From Chloroflexota bacterium (GTDB taxonomy: Bacteria > Chloroflexota > Anaerolineae > Aggregatilineales > Phototrophicaceae), in contig VXLV01000100.1 of NCBI GenBank assembly GCA_009841405.1, positions 1 to 54,611 on the forward strand: a DNA stretch of 54,611 nucleotides, written 5' to 3'. Both the position numbers and the translations under genes were made by a program. Under the pieces are notes generated by a model. It made no database searches and had not been told where the DNA came from. It saw only the letters and a program-made list of their open reading frames with translations. Positions 7,777 to 15,889 of this stretch are shown piece by piece; the first letter of the stretch is position 1, and every line of letters begins with the position of its first letter.

Positions 7777-7825
7777 CTGCTTCTGCGGCGAGATTCTGGG
7801 CGAAAGAACTGGAATGATTGCCCTT

Positions 7826-9025
7826 TCACTCGGCCCAGCGGTTTTCTTCGGCGCGCTTGCGCCAGATGATCGCGGCCGCCAGCAGCAGCACCGCGCCCCA
7901 CAAGCCGAAAACGGCGCTCCAGCCGCTGGCGTCGACCAGGGCGCCGATGCTGAAACCTGCCATCCCGCCCCAGAAATTCGACATCATATTGATCTTGCCG
8001 GTCACAGAAGCGGCGCGCCCGGGCGGCGCCAGCAGTAGCGGCATTGAGCTCACAGTCAAGCCGAAGGCGCCGTTGAGCATGACCAGCGCCAGCACAACCA
8101 CCAGCAGCGCCAGCGCGCCGCCGGTCACGGTCAGCAGCAGCAGCGCGCCGCCGGCCGCCGCCAGCATCAGCGCCGCCGTTGCGAAAACCTGGTTGCTGCG
8201 CACGACGCGGAAGCGGGCCAGGAACAAGCCGCCGATCGCCATGACCTGCATGGCGGCCGCCACAAAGCCGACCAGGCGCCCCTCGATCAAGCCGGTATCG
8301 AGGATGTATGTCGGCAGCCAGATAATCGTGCCGTTGAAGACGAAGCCCGCCAGCGCGGCCGTCAGAAGCGCAAATGCGATGCCGCGCGCCTCCGCGAGAA
8401 TCACGCGTGGGCGGATGCGGCTGGGCTGCGATTTGGGCGCGTCGATGCCCGCCCGCCTCCAGAATGCCAGCACCAGCAGCAGCAGCAATCCTGGCAACCA
8501 AAAAGCGACGCGCCAATCACCGCCGCCCGCTACCACGCCAATAAAGGTCCAGGTCAGCGCCGTGCCGAAGACGTAGCTGAAGGGCATGATAGTGGATATC
8601 CGCTTGATCTGCGTCCGGTCGAAGCGCTCGGCCAGGATGCGAAACATCGGCGCCCAGCCGGCCGATTGCGCCACGCCGTTGATGCCCCAAAGCAGCAGCA
8701 TGACCAGCAGCGAGGTCTGAAAAGCGAAGGCGATATTGACCAGCGCGATGCCCAGCAGGCCAAAGCTGACCAAACGAAAGGGGCTGATCTGGCTGCCGGC
8801 CTGCCCACTGAAGAAGTGACTAATACCGTAGACCCAGAAATAGACCGTGCCCAGCGCGCCCGCCTCGGCCAGGCTGACATTCAGGTCTGCCGCCAGCGCC
8901 GGCAGCACCACGCTCAGATTCACGCGCCCCAGGTAAAAGAGCGCGTATGTGATCCAGAGCGTAGCGACGATGGCGTTACGCCGCTTGCCATGTGATGAAT
9001 GGTCGCGGGCATGGTCTACGGACAT
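7826..9025 (-). CDS. MFS transporter, first of a paralogous pair
   Basis: 399-aa inner-membrane secondary transporter with about 12 hydrophobic segments. The N-terminal domain carries LFYLGRVNLSVVLPALA (about 24-40) and LLWGINGVAQSAGWAPMFR. The NG--Q--GW-P pattern resembles organophosphate:phosphate antiporters (GlpT/UhpC group). It is clearly paralogous to the next gene upstream on this strand across the whole length. ATG 9025 is preferred; the longer frame needs a TTG at 9115 next to a repeat. Adjacent CoA transferase suggests import of an acid or phosphorylated compound. Family assignment is firm, substrate is unknown. Confidence 0.88.
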   Translation of the reverse strand: MSVDHARDHSSHGKRRNAIVATLWITYALFYLGRVNLSVVLPALAADLNVSLAEAGALGTVYFWVYGISHFFSGQAGSQISPFRLVSFGLLGIALVNIAFAFQTSLLVMLLLWGINGVAQSAGWAPMFRILAERFDRTQIKRISTIMPFSYVFGTALTWTFIGVVAGGGDWRVAFWLPGLLLLLVLAFWRRAGIDAPKSQPSRIRPRVILAEARGIAFALLTAALAGFVFNGTIIWLPTYILDTGLIEGRLVGFVAAAMQVMAIGGLFLARFRVVRSNQVFATAALMLAAAGGALLLLTVTGGALALLVVVLALVMLNGAFGLTVSSMPLLLAPPGRAASVTGKINMMSNFWGGMAGFSIGALVDASGWSAVFGLWGAVLLLAAAIIWRKRAEENRWAE

Positions 9026-9121
9026 AGGCTGTATCGCTGGCTCGGCGCCTGAGTATTCACCAAAGCCGCTCGCAAGACACGGCCTGGCCCACTCAAAACA
9101 AGGCGCCTCGGACAATTGTGA

Positions 9122-9201
9122 TGTGTAGGGGCGACCAATCTGGTCGCCCGTCGTTGTGATAGTACGCGTTTTCGGGCGACTTGATAAGTCGCCCCTACGG
9201 A
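9122..9201. repeat. Family A hairpins, inverted pair
   Basis: Left hairpin arms GGGCGACCA/TGGTCGCCC with loop ATC; right hairpin arms GGGCGACTT/AAGTCGCCC with loop GAT. Leads point outward as in the pair at 7713-7776. It separates the two paralogous MFS genes, so both intergenic gaps around the downstream MFS gene contain the same kind of pair. Confidence 0.85.
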
Positions 9202-9260
9202 CTTCGACATGAATGCAGTTGGAAATTACTCATTCGATCAATAGAGAGGTCCGCAGCAAA

Positions 9261-10442
9261 TCAGGCCGCGCCGGCGAGGGCGCGCGCGTCTTCTTCGTGC
9301 CGATGGCGCCAGATCAGCAGCGCCGCCAGCAGCAAGCAAGCGCCCCACAAGCCGAAGACCGCTTCCCAGCCGCCGAGTTCCACCAGGACGCCAATGCCAA
9401 AGCCGGCCATGCCGCCAGCGAAAGTCGCCATCATATTGAGCGTGCCGGCGATTGACGAGGCCCTCCCCGGGCTGGCCAGCAGCAGCGGCAGCGCGCTGGT
9501 CGTCAAGCCGAAGGCGCCGTTCAGCAGCATCAGCGCGGCGGAGATCAGCACGATGGAGAGCAGGTCGGCGGTGACAGTCAGCAGCAGGAAAGCCAACCCG
9601 CTCGCGCCGGCCAGCAACACAAAGGTCAGGAATACTTTGTTGCTGCGCATAACGCCGCGGCGAGCCAGGTAGAGGCCCGCTAGAGCGATGACTTGCGTCA
9701 GCGCCGCGACCGCGCCCACCAAATTGTCTGGAATCAAGCCGGTATCGAGGATGTAGGACGGCAGCCAGATGATCGAGCCGTTGCGGACGAACCCGGCCAG
9801 AGCCGCCACCAGCAGCGCAAAAGCAGCGCCGCGCGCCTCGCCGATGATAACGGACAGCCGGGGGCCCTTGGATTTTCTCGCTGGCGCGTCGATGCCGGCT
9901 TTCAACCAGGCGACAGTGGCCAGCAGCAGCACGACGCCGGGCAACCAAAAGGCGGCGCGCCAGTTAAGGCCGGTCGCCACCGCGCCGATCAGCGCCCAGG
10001 TGATCACCGTGCCGGTCACGTAACTGAAAGGCAAAATGGTCGAGACACTCTTGATATGCGCCGGGTCGACTCGCTCCGCCAGGATACGCGCCATTGGCGA
10101 CCATCCGCCAGCTTGCACCAAACCGTTGATGCCCCAGAGCGCGAGCATGGCCGCGAGCGACGCCTGGAAGCCGAAGGCCAAATTCACTAGCGCGCTGGCC
10201 AACAGGCCGAAGCCAATCACGTAAAAAGGGCGAACGTGGCTGCCGACTTCACCCCAGAGGAAGTTGCCAAAGGCGTAAGTCCAGAAAAACGCGGTGCCGA
10301 GGACGCCCACTTCCGCGCGTCCAACATTGAGTTCAATAGCGAGCAGTGGCAGCACCACGCTGATATTCACGCGCCCAAAATAGAAGAGGCCGTAAGTGGC
10401 GCATAAGCCACCCACCATCAAGGTTTGCTGCCTGTTGAGCAT
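9261..10442 (-). CDS. MFS transporter, second of a paralogous pair
   Basis: 393-aa polytopic transporter homologous to its neighbour: LFYFGRVNISVVLPLLA, LWGINGLVQAGGWSPMARILAE split here into its two halves, and NWRAAFWLPG occur in the same order. ATG 10442 fits the paralog's N-terminus; GGAGG lies 15 nt upstream, so the initiation site is not certain and an upstream start at 10481 remains possible. The gene would be transcribed first, followed by the other MFS gene and the CoA transferase. A 12-bp perfect palindrome (AATGCGCGCATT, 10505-10516) about 63 nt upstream is a candidate operator. The pair probably arose by tandem duplication. Confidence 0.88.
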   Translation of the reverse strand: MLNRQQTLMVGGLCATYGLFYFGRVNISVVLPLLAIELNVGRAEVGVLGTAFFWTYAFGNFLWGEVGSHVRPFYVIGFGLLASALVNLAFGFQASLAAMLALWGINGLVQAGGWSPMARILAERVDPAHIKSVSTILPFSYVTGTVITWALIGAVATGLNWRAAFWLPGVVLLLATVAWLKAGIDAPARKSKGPRLSVIIGEARGAAFALLVAALAGFVRNGSIIWLPSYILDTGLIPDNLVGAVAALTQVIALAGLYLARRGVMRSNKVFLTFVLLAGASGLAFLLLTVTADLLSIVLISAALMLLNGAFGLTTSALPLLLASPGRASSIAGTLNMMATFAGGMAGFGIGVLVELGGWEAVFGLWGACLLLAALLIWRHRHEEDARALAGAA

Positions 10443-11035
10443 TGTCCGCAAGGGATGCCTCCGTCTGCCTGGCCGGGCCAACTAGATTAAATCAAGTTTA
10501 ACAAAATGCGCGCATTCCTTAAAGTAATGTCGAGCAATTCGTAGCGCTTCGCGAGATTATGGACTGTATTGTTACATTTTTCATCCGCTCCCGGGCGCAA
10601 GCAGTCGAAAAATGCAGAGCTCCGGGCACGGTGACCAGCGACCAATCCTGAGACGCGCCGATCGTGGAAGGTTGCCGACCAGACAGTCAGGCGGCGCGAG
10701 ACGGCCCGGACGCAGCGCTCTCCATTGCTTCAAGCCGGCACGGGAGCATTCCCGTTTTCGGCTGTCCCCACAGCTAACGCGGCGGCGGCCTTAACAATGG
10801 CGCGACCAAGGTTAAGTATATGTTAAGCGATCGGACCATGCTCGTTTTTGCGTTCGCGCTGCTTCGCACTCGAACGCTGCCTTGAGGCTGGTTCACATTT
10901 GGAGTCGTCAAGCCCGGCAAGTCGCGCTAACTGAAATCCGCGCGGCGCGGCGGCCACTTCGCTGCGCGCGGGCCGGCGTCAATCGTGTGAAGACGGCGAA
11001 ACGGGGCTGAGCGACGGCGCTACAGCCAACCTGCT
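10443..11035. other. 593-base intergenic region without a recognised gene
   Basis: Nothing coding is convincing here: the one frame of 60 codons (10612-10794) has no ribosome site and no family features. The region holds a 12-bp palindrome AATGCGCGCATT at 10505-10516 close to the MFS gene and a short direct repeat of TTAAG near 10815-10835. It separates the MFS gene from the 3' end of the MalK-type ATPase gene, both on the minus strand. Confidence 0.5.
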
Positions 11036-12088
11036 TTAAGCCGGCACCACCCAAATCCGGTCGGGCGGGAAGTGCACGCTTACCTCGTCGCCCACCGCCA
11101 GCGCTTCCGGCAGTTCCGCGCTGCTAACGGCTTCGACTTCGACTTCGCCGAGAGCGATCTTGTAGCGCGTGTACTTGCCCACATAAATGCGCTCGCGGAC
11201 GCGGCCAGTGGCTGAATTGGCATCGGCCCTTTCGTTCAGGCGGATCTGCTCGGGGCGGATGGTCAACACGGTATTGCCGCTGGGCGCGCGCTCGCGGCCG
11301 GCCGCGTCAAAGCGGAAGTCGCCGATGGCAGTCTTCACCAGGCCGTCGCTGCGCTGGGCTGGAATGAAGTTGAGCCCGCCGAAGAAGCGCGCCACTCGCT
11401 CGCTGATGGGCCGCTGGTAAAACTCCGAGGGCGAGGCGTACTGCATCAACAAGCCGTCGAACATCAGCGCGATCTGGTCAGCCAGCAGCACCGCCTCTTC
11501 TTGATCGTGGGTGACGAAGACAGTTGTTACGGCCAGCTCGCGCTGGATGGAGAGAATCAGGTCGCGCATTTCGTCGCGCAAGTGGGCGTCCAGGTTGCTG
11601 AGCGGCTCGTCGAGCAGCAGCACGCGCGGCTCCGTGATCAACGCGCGGGCCAGGGCGACGCGCTGCTGCTGGCCGCCGGAAAGCTGGGTCGGGCGGCGTT
11701 TGGCGATATCTGGCAATTTAACCAGCGCCAGCATATCCGCGACCCGCTTGGCGATTTCGCGTTTGGGCACGCCGCGCATCTTCAAGCCGAAGCCGACATT
11801 GTCGCCGACGGACATATACGGGAAGAGCAGGTAATTCTGGAAGACCATGACCGCGCCGCGCTTTTCGGCCGGGATGGGCAGGATGTCTTCGCCGTCAAAG
11901 AAGATGCGGCCGGCACTGGGGTTGATCAAGCCGGCGATCATCTTGAGCGTTGTGGTCTTGCCGCAGCCCGACGGACCCAGGAAAGCCACCAGGCGTCCGC
12001 TGGGGATCTCCAGCGTGAAGTCGTCCACGGCCGGCTCGTCGCCGCCGGGATAGACCTTTGAGATTTTCTCCAACTGCACCTTGGTCAT
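11036..12088 (-). CDS. Carbohydrate ABC transporter ATPase (MalK/UgpC type)
   Basis: 350-aa ATPase. Walker A GPSGCGKT is at 38-45, signature LSGGQ at 136-140 and Walker B VLLLDEP at 156-162. A C-terminal TOBE/OB-type regulatory domain follows from about residue 240 (NTVLTIRPEQIRL). Such proteins energise importers for oligosaccharides, glycerol-phosphate or similar compounds, and may be shared by several permease pairs. ATG 12088 has AAGGAAG 5 nt upstream. The binding-protein gene lies upstream on the same strand, but the two permease genes usually found with it are missing and an IS element occupies that position. TACAAT at about 12137 might be part of a promoter. Confidence 0.93.
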   Translation of the reverse strand: MTKVQLEKISKVYPGGDEPAVDDFTLEIPSGRLVAFLGPSGCGKTTTLKMIAGLINPSAGRIFFDGEDILPIPAEKRGAVMVFQNYLLFPYMSVGDNVGFGLKMRGVPKREIAKRVADMLALVKLPDIAKRRPTQLSGGQQQRVALARALITEPRVLLLDEPLSNLDAHLRDEMRDLILSIQRELAVTTVFVTHDQEEAVLLADQIALMFDGLLMQYASPSEFYQRPISERVARFFGGLNFIPAQRSDGLVKTAIGDFRFDAAGRERAPSGNTVLTIRPEQIRLNERADANSATGRVRERIYVGKYTRYKIALGEVEVEAVSSAELPEALAVGDEVSVHFPPDRIWVVPA

Positions 12089-12267
12089 GGTTCTTCCTTT
12101 ACGCGGCGGCGGGCGTAATCTGGCATAAGTCTGAATTGTACCCGAAAAGCGCGCGTCTCCGCAGGGGTATCGCAAAGACAGGAAGGCGCTGTAGGGCTTG
12201 TCCGGTACTGGGTCCCGTCAGCGCGCTTTTTCTACCTGTAGTGGTCCTAATTTATTGGACACGAAAA

Positions 12268-13107
12268 TCAGTATGTTGAGGGAGGGTTGTGCTGCCACCC
12301 TGCCTCGACTTCTGCCGGCGTCTGGTAGTCCAAGGCGCTGTGAATGCGCTCGCGCCGATAGACTACTTCGATGAAGTGTCCGATTTGCTGGCGAGCGTCG
12401 GCCATGTTGGCGTAATCGCTCAAGTACACTTCCTCCTCCTTGATGGTGCGGATTAGCCGCTCGGCGTAGCCATTTTCGTGTGGCGCGCCAACGGCTGCCA
12501 TGCTGATCTGCGTGCCCTCCTGCTGCAGTCGCTCGACGTAGGCTTTTGACGTGTACTGTGTGCCTTGGTCGGAGTGATGAATGTCCGGCGCCGGGTATCG
12601 CTGTAGAGCTTGCTGGAGCGGCAGCAGCACTAATTCCTGGCCTAATGACCAGCTCAGGTTATGCCCGCGAACTGACCGGGTGAACTGATCCATGATGACA
12701 GCCAGGTAGATTTCGTCCGAACGCAAGCGCAGGTAGGTGATGTCGGCTACCCAGATCTGGTCCGGCCGCTTTGCCTTGACGCCCCGCACGAGGTTAGGAT
12801 AACGGCGATGGCCATGCCGGCTGTCCGTTGTATTGACCCGCCGGCGCTTGGGTTCGACCACCAGATTCATCTCGCGCATCAACCGCCGGACCCGTTGCCG
12901 ACCCACCACCATCTCATAGGGCGCGCGTTCCAGTTCCGCCTTAATCCTCCGGCTGCCATAGGTTGCGCGGCGCCCGGCGATATCCCCTATCGCGTCCCGC
13001 AGCGCGCGCTCACCGCCCGGTTTAGCCTGATGATAATAGCTGCTGCGCGCCAGCCCCAGGACTGCGCAACAATCCTTCACCGTGTACTCCTGGCTCAAGC
13101 TGCGCAC
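12268..13107 (-). CDS. IS3-family transposase OrfB (DDE integrase domain)
   Basis: 279-aa catalytic half of the transposase. An HTH_21-like segment is at about 30-90, and the rve integrase core follows with the DDE triad Asp122 (WVADITYL), Asp180 (HHSDQGTQY) and Glu216 (ENGYAERLIR), with 35 residues between the last two as expected. The frame opens with GTG at 13107 overlapping the orfA stop, but IS3 elements normally make the active protein as an OrfAB fusion by -1 frameshifting. No disrupting mutation is seen. Confidence 0.93.
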   Translation of the reverse strand: MRSLSQEYTVKDCCAVLGLARSSYYHQAKPGGERALRDAIGDIAGRRATYGSRRIKAELERAPYEMVVGRQRVRRLMREMNLVVEPKRRRVNTTDSRHGHRRYPNLVRGVKAKRPDQIWVADITYLRLRSDEIYLAVIMDQFTRSVRGHNLSWSLGQELVLLPLQQALQRYPAPDIHHSDQGTQYTSKAYVERLQQEGTQISMAAVGAPHENGYAERLIRTIKEEEVYLSDYANMADARQQIGHFIEVVYRRERIHSALDYQTPAEVEAGWQHNPPSTY

Positions 13108-13418
13108 TAGCTCTCGCTTTCGGGCGGTAGAGACTTCAAGTAGCGACTGGCTTTTTTTGCAATTTCCAGTTGCAGAGCTTGTTTGCCCGCCAAACGCTCC
13201 AAATCCGCGATGCGCTCACGCAGCCGCTTCTCCTCAGCCGGACGTCCCAACTCGAATATCCCGGGCGCGCCAGCCAAAAACTGCGCCTTCCAACGGGACA
13301 ATACCGTGTTCTTGATCTGATACTGCCGGCTCAACTCAGCCAAGCTCTTGTTGCCGGACACAATCTCCAACACAACCCGGGCCTTGAACTCCGGACTGAA
13401 CTTACGCGCCTTTCCCAT
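13107..13418 (-). CDS. IS3-family transposase OrfA (helix-turn-helix)
   Basis: 103-aa DNA-binding subunit: helix-turn-helix at about 10-50 (FSPEFKARVVLEIVSGNKSL then AELSRQYQI), then a leucine-rich coiled coil (RERIADLERLAGKQALQLEI). A run of seven A (plus-strand T at 13152-13158) falls in the codons AAA-AAA of EIAKKA. A -1 slip there continues without a stop as SQSLLEVSTARKRELV into OrfB. This is the programmed frameshift layout of the family. Confidence 0.92.
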   Translation of the reverse strand: MGKARKFSPEFKARVVLEIVSGNKSLAELSRQYQIKNTVLSRWKAQFLAGAPGIFELGRPAEEKRLRERIADLERLAGKQALQLEIAKKASRYLKSLPPESES

Positions 13419-13505
13419 CGTGGTCTCCCCTCATGCTGAAACACCAGTATACTCTCTCTACTTGGTGTCCAGTTTTTCGGGACCACTACAGGGTAATCTT
13501 ATCCC

Positions 13506-14777
13506 TTACTCCATGCCGGCGAATTCAGCTGCGGCATCGGCCTGGACGCGCTCCAGCATGGCTTCGTAGTCGCCCGGATTAGCCATGAATTCCGAGAAAG
13601 AATTCAAGCCGACTTCCGCGACCGGCGGCGGCGTAGCCAAGTCGTAATTGAAGGCGAAGACCGGGTCGTTGGCGATCTCGCCCGCGATGCGCGCGACAAC
13701 ATCATTGTAGATGCCGGTATCGACCAGCAGGCTCGGCGCCAGATTGCCCGCGCCCAATGCGAATTCGGCCTGAACATCGGGATTGGTCAAGTGAACCAGG
13801 AAGGCTTTGGCGGCATCAGGATTCGCTGCGTCAGCCGAGACGACGAAGGTATCGATGGGACCGAGCGAAGCGCGCGGCGTGTCTGCGTCGATGGTGGGGA
13901 AGGAGAAGTAATCAAAGTCTTCGCCCGCTACCATTTCGTTGCCGGCGTACAATCCGCCGATCCAGGTGCCCATCAAGGTCATGGCCGCTTCGCCATTGGC
14001 GACCTGGTTGGCCGCTTCATCCCAATCATAAGCGTTGGCGTCGGGATAGAAATAGCCGGCGTCGACCAGTTCTTTCCACAGGCCGTAGGCGCGCACAACT
14101 TCCGGATCGGTGTACGATGCTTCGCCGCTCATCAACTGGTTGCGATAGTCGTTGCCGGCGGTGCGCAGCAAGATCATGTCGAACCAGAATTGGCCGGGCC
14201 AGCGGTTGATCGAGCCAAGCGCGAAGGCCGGAATATCGGCCATCTTGAATTTCTCGGCGACGTCAACCATCTCATCCCAGGTCGTCGGAACCATCGCGCC
14301 TACTTCTTCAAAGAGCGCGACATTGTAGAACATGCCGACCCAGTGCAAAGTCAAGGGCACGGCGTAACGGTGCATATCATAGGTAGCGGCGTTGTCGATG
14401 ACGGCCTGCGGGAATTGCGAATCCATGTCGTTCGCTTCCCAGACATCATCAATCGGCTGCAAGCGGCCGCCGTCAACGACAAACTGAATGCGCGCGCCGG
14501 CCCAATAGCTGAAGGTATCGGGCGGGTTGCCGCCGGCCAACTGCACCAGGATCGAGGTCTTGAATTGCTCGTGGTCGACCGGGCTGGCGGCGTGCATCAA
14601 GCCCGGGTTGGCGGCGATAAAGTCATCGACGATGCCGTCGATAAACTCACCGCCAAAGCCGCCGAAGTAATGGGATACGGTAAAGTCTCCCATTAAGTCG
14701 TCTTGGGCAAGGGCGGGCGTGACAGCGAGCGCTGCCACCAGAACAAGAAGTACAGCCAAGATCAAGCGTCTGTTCAT
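13506..14777 (-). CDS. Extracellular carbohydrate-binding protein (ABC importer)
   Basis: 423-aa periplasmic or cell-surface solute-binding protein of the SBP_bac_1 (MalE/UgpB) type. A signal peptide occupies about 1-25 (RRLILAVLLVLVAALAVTPALA) and has no lipobox cysteine. Hydrophobic and aromatic ligand-domain segments follow, such as PPDTFSYWAGARIQFVVDGG and WDEMVDVAEKFK. Three adjacent ATGs exist (14783, 14780, 14777); GGAG at 14786-14789 is 8 nt from the third and only 2 from the first, so 14777 is chosen. An 18-codon leader frame with a perfect ribosome site ends on these ATGs. The matching ATPase gene lies beyond the IS element and permeases are absent. Confidence 0.92.
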   Translation of the reverse strand: MNRRLILAVLLVLVAALAVTPALAQDDLMGDFTVSHYFGGFGGEFIDGIVDDFIAANPGLMHAASPVDHEQFKTSILVQLAGGNPPDTFSYWAGARIQFVVDGGRLQPIDDVWEANDMDSQFPQAVIDNAATYDMHRYAVPLTLHWVGMFYNVALFEEVGAMVPTTWDEMVDVAEKFKMADIPAFALGSINRWPGQFWFDMILLRTAGNDYRNQLMSGEASYTDPEVVRAYGLWKELVDAGYFYPDANAYDWDEAANQVANGEAAMTLMGTWIGGLYAGNEMVAGEDFDYFSFPTIDADTPRASLGPIDTFVVSADAANPDAAKAFLVHLTNPDVQAEFALGAGNLAPSLLVDTGIYNDVVARIAGEIANDPVFAFNYDLATPPPVAEVGLNSFSEFMANPGDYEAMLERVQADAAAEFAGME

Positions 14778-14779
14778 CA

Positions 14780-14836
14780 TCATTTCTCCATATAAGAGGC
14801 TAAGCTGGCGAGGCGAAATGCAGAAAGTTTGCTCAT
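14780..14836 (-). CDS. Putative 18-residue leader peptide
   Basis: ATG 14836 is preceded by a perfect AGGAGG at 5 nt, the strongest ribosome site in this neighbourhood. The frame reads MSKLSAFRLASLASYMEK and stops at TGA 14780-14782, overlapping the first two ATGs of the binding-protein gene. Translation of the leader would deliver ribosomes to the gene start, so coupling is a natural reading. No run of one amino acid suggests classic attenuation. The short frame could be chance, but the strong site and exact overlap favour use. Confidence 0.5.
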   Translation of the reverse strand: MSKLSAFRLASLASYMEK

Positions 14837-14905
14837 AGTCACCTCCTGACTACAGTTACAAATTAGCGCATTTTCAACAGAAACACAAGCCGTTCCTTGT
14901 GCATG

Positions 14906-14934
14906 TTGCCAAAAATACAACACTGTTCTATAAT
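14906..14934 (+). promoter_or_regulatory. Sigma70-like promoter for the IclR regulator
   Basis: TTGCCA at 14906-14911 and a perfect TATAAT at 14929-14934 with 17 nt between them. The start site would be near 14941, about 80 nt before the ATG at 15021. It lies in the divergent gap between the binding-protein gene and the regulator gene. Confidence 0.7.
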
Positions 14935-14966
14935 TGTCAACCAATTGACCGAGCTTCAATAGGCGC

Positions 14967-14980
14967 GCAACCTTTGTTGC
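14967..14980. promoter_or_regulatory. Candidate operator, GCAAC-N4-GTTGC
   Basis: A 5-bp inverted repeat lies just after the predicted transcription start of the regulator gene, a usual place for autoregulation. The same half-site occurs in a longer inverted repeat downstream of the gene (15871-15889), and another GTTGCAC half lies at about 14997-15003. Binding by the IclR protein is inference. Confidence 0.35.
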
Positions 14981-15020
14981 ATATTACGCTACGTCGGTTG
15001 CACATTGAAAGAAATCGAGC

Positions 15021-15788
15021 ATGGCTGAGATACAATCGCTGGCAAGAGGCTTAAAGATTCTGAATCTTCTTGAGCATTCGCGCAATGGCATGGGAACCAC
15101 GGAAGTGGCCAATCAACTGTCGATCGACAAGAGCAGCGCCTCCCGCCTCTTGCACACGCTGGCCAATTACGGCTTCGTCGAACAAGACGAGCAAAGCGCG
15201 CGCTATAGACTGGGCCCGCAATTGGTGACGCTGGGGCAGCACCTTTTGAATCGCATCACGCTGCGCGATCACGCGCGGCCCTACTTGCATGAGTTGGTCG
15301 ATAAAACCGGCGAATGCGCCCATCTGGCGATCCTGGCGCAGCGCCAGGCGCTCTATATCGACCAGGTTGAATCGACTGCCGCTTTGCGCGTCGAGTCCGA
15401 GATCGGCACGCTCTCGCCGCTGCATTGCACAGCGCTGGGCAAAGTAATGCTGGCCTTTGGCGACTGCTGCATGCCCGATGAGATGAATACGTTCACGCAC
15501 CGCACGGTCACCGACCGCTCGACGCTGGAAGCGCAACTGACGCAGACCGGGGCGCGCGGCTACGCAATTGATGACGAAGAGTACAATTACGGCGTGCGCT
15601 GTGTAGCGGCGCCCGTCTATGACCATCGCGGCGCTCTGGTCGGGGCGATTGGCATCAGCGGGCCCGCCGGTCGCGTCACCCTCGAGCGCATCGACGACTT
15701 CGGCTCGGTCGTCAAAGACACCGCCATTGTCCTATCGACCCGGCTCGGCTATGACGCCAACTTGCTGCGCGCGGCCGATAGCGAGTGA
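15021..15788 (+). CDS. IclR-family transcriptional regulator
   Basis: 255-aa regulator. The N-terminal winged helix-turn-helix is at about 1-65 (SLARGLKILNLLEHS, TTEVANQLSIDKSSASRLL) and the C-terminal effector domain at about 80-250 (YLHELVDKTGECAHLAIL, SPLHCTALGKVMLAF, GVRCVAAPVYDHRGALVGA). IclR proteins typically sense a metabolite of the pathway they control. The gene is divergent from the ABC binding-protein gene and upstream of an aldehyde dehydrogenase, so either or both may be targets. It has its own well-formed promoter. Confidence 0.93.
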   Translation: MAEIQSLARGLKILNLLEHSRNGMGTTEVANQLSIDKSSASRLLHTLANYGFVEQDEQSARYRLGPQLVTLGQHLLNRITLRDHARPYLHELVDKTGECAHLAILAQRQALYIDQVESTAALRVESEIGTLSPLHCTALGKVMLAFGDCCMPDEMNTFTHRTVTDRSTLEAQLTQTGARGYAIDDEEYNYGVRCVAAPVYDHRGALVGAIGISGPAGRVTLERIDDFGSVVKDTAIVLSTRLGYDANLLRAADSE

Positions 15789-15870
15789 TGGCGCGGTTAC
15801 AGTACGGTTTTTGTGTCTGCTACGCCAAAGGAAAGACGGGTGCATTAGAACAATACAATTGGTTCAACGA

Positions 15871-15889
15871 AGTTGCGTTGTTCGCAACT
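15871..15889. promoter_or_regulatory. Inverted repeat AGTTGCG-N5-CGCAACT
   Basis: A perfect 7-bp inverted repeat with a 5-nt centre lies between the IclR gene and the aldehyde dehydrogenase gene. It contains the GTTGC half-site also present at 14967-14980. It may be an operator for the dehydrogenase gene; a terminator is less likely because no T run follows. Nothing else is recognised in this 212-base gap. Confidence 0.4.

Larger units (their letters stand above)
12237..13490 (-). mobile_element. Complete IS3-family insertion sequence, 1254 bp
   Basis: Terminal inverted repeats begin TGTAGTGGTCC at 12237 and end GGACCACTACA at 13490. The match continues imperfectly inward (TTGGACAC against CTGGACAC). 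Including two flanking bases, the perfect inverted repeat is 13 bp (12235-12247 and 13480-13492). Inside are overlapping orfA and orfB with a slippery A7 run. Both are intact, so the element may be active or recently so. No 3-5 bp target duplication is visible next to the TG/CA ends. It sits 15 bases after the binding-protein stop codon and 148 bases before the ATPase gene. Confidence 0.93.

Noticed and set aside
6169..7869. A 566-codon plus-strand frame opposite the nucleoside hydrolase and CoA transferase genes
   Set aside because: It is antisense to two genes with clear family motifs, has low-complexity Arg/Ala/His-rich sequence and runs through the hairpin array. Typical shadow frame in GC-rich DNA.
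10612..10794. A 60-codon frame in the 593-base gap
   Set aside because: Composition and lack of a start signal suggest chance.
12144..12232. Inverted repeat GAAAAGCGCGC ... GCGCGCTTTTTC as a terminator or second IS end
   Set aside because: Arms are 66 bp apart with one inserted base, and the IS has better ends. Possible weak structure only.
12234..13493. Target-site duplication of the IS3 element
   Set aside because: Bases outside the TG/CA ends (ACC left, GGG right) do not match for 3-5 bp.
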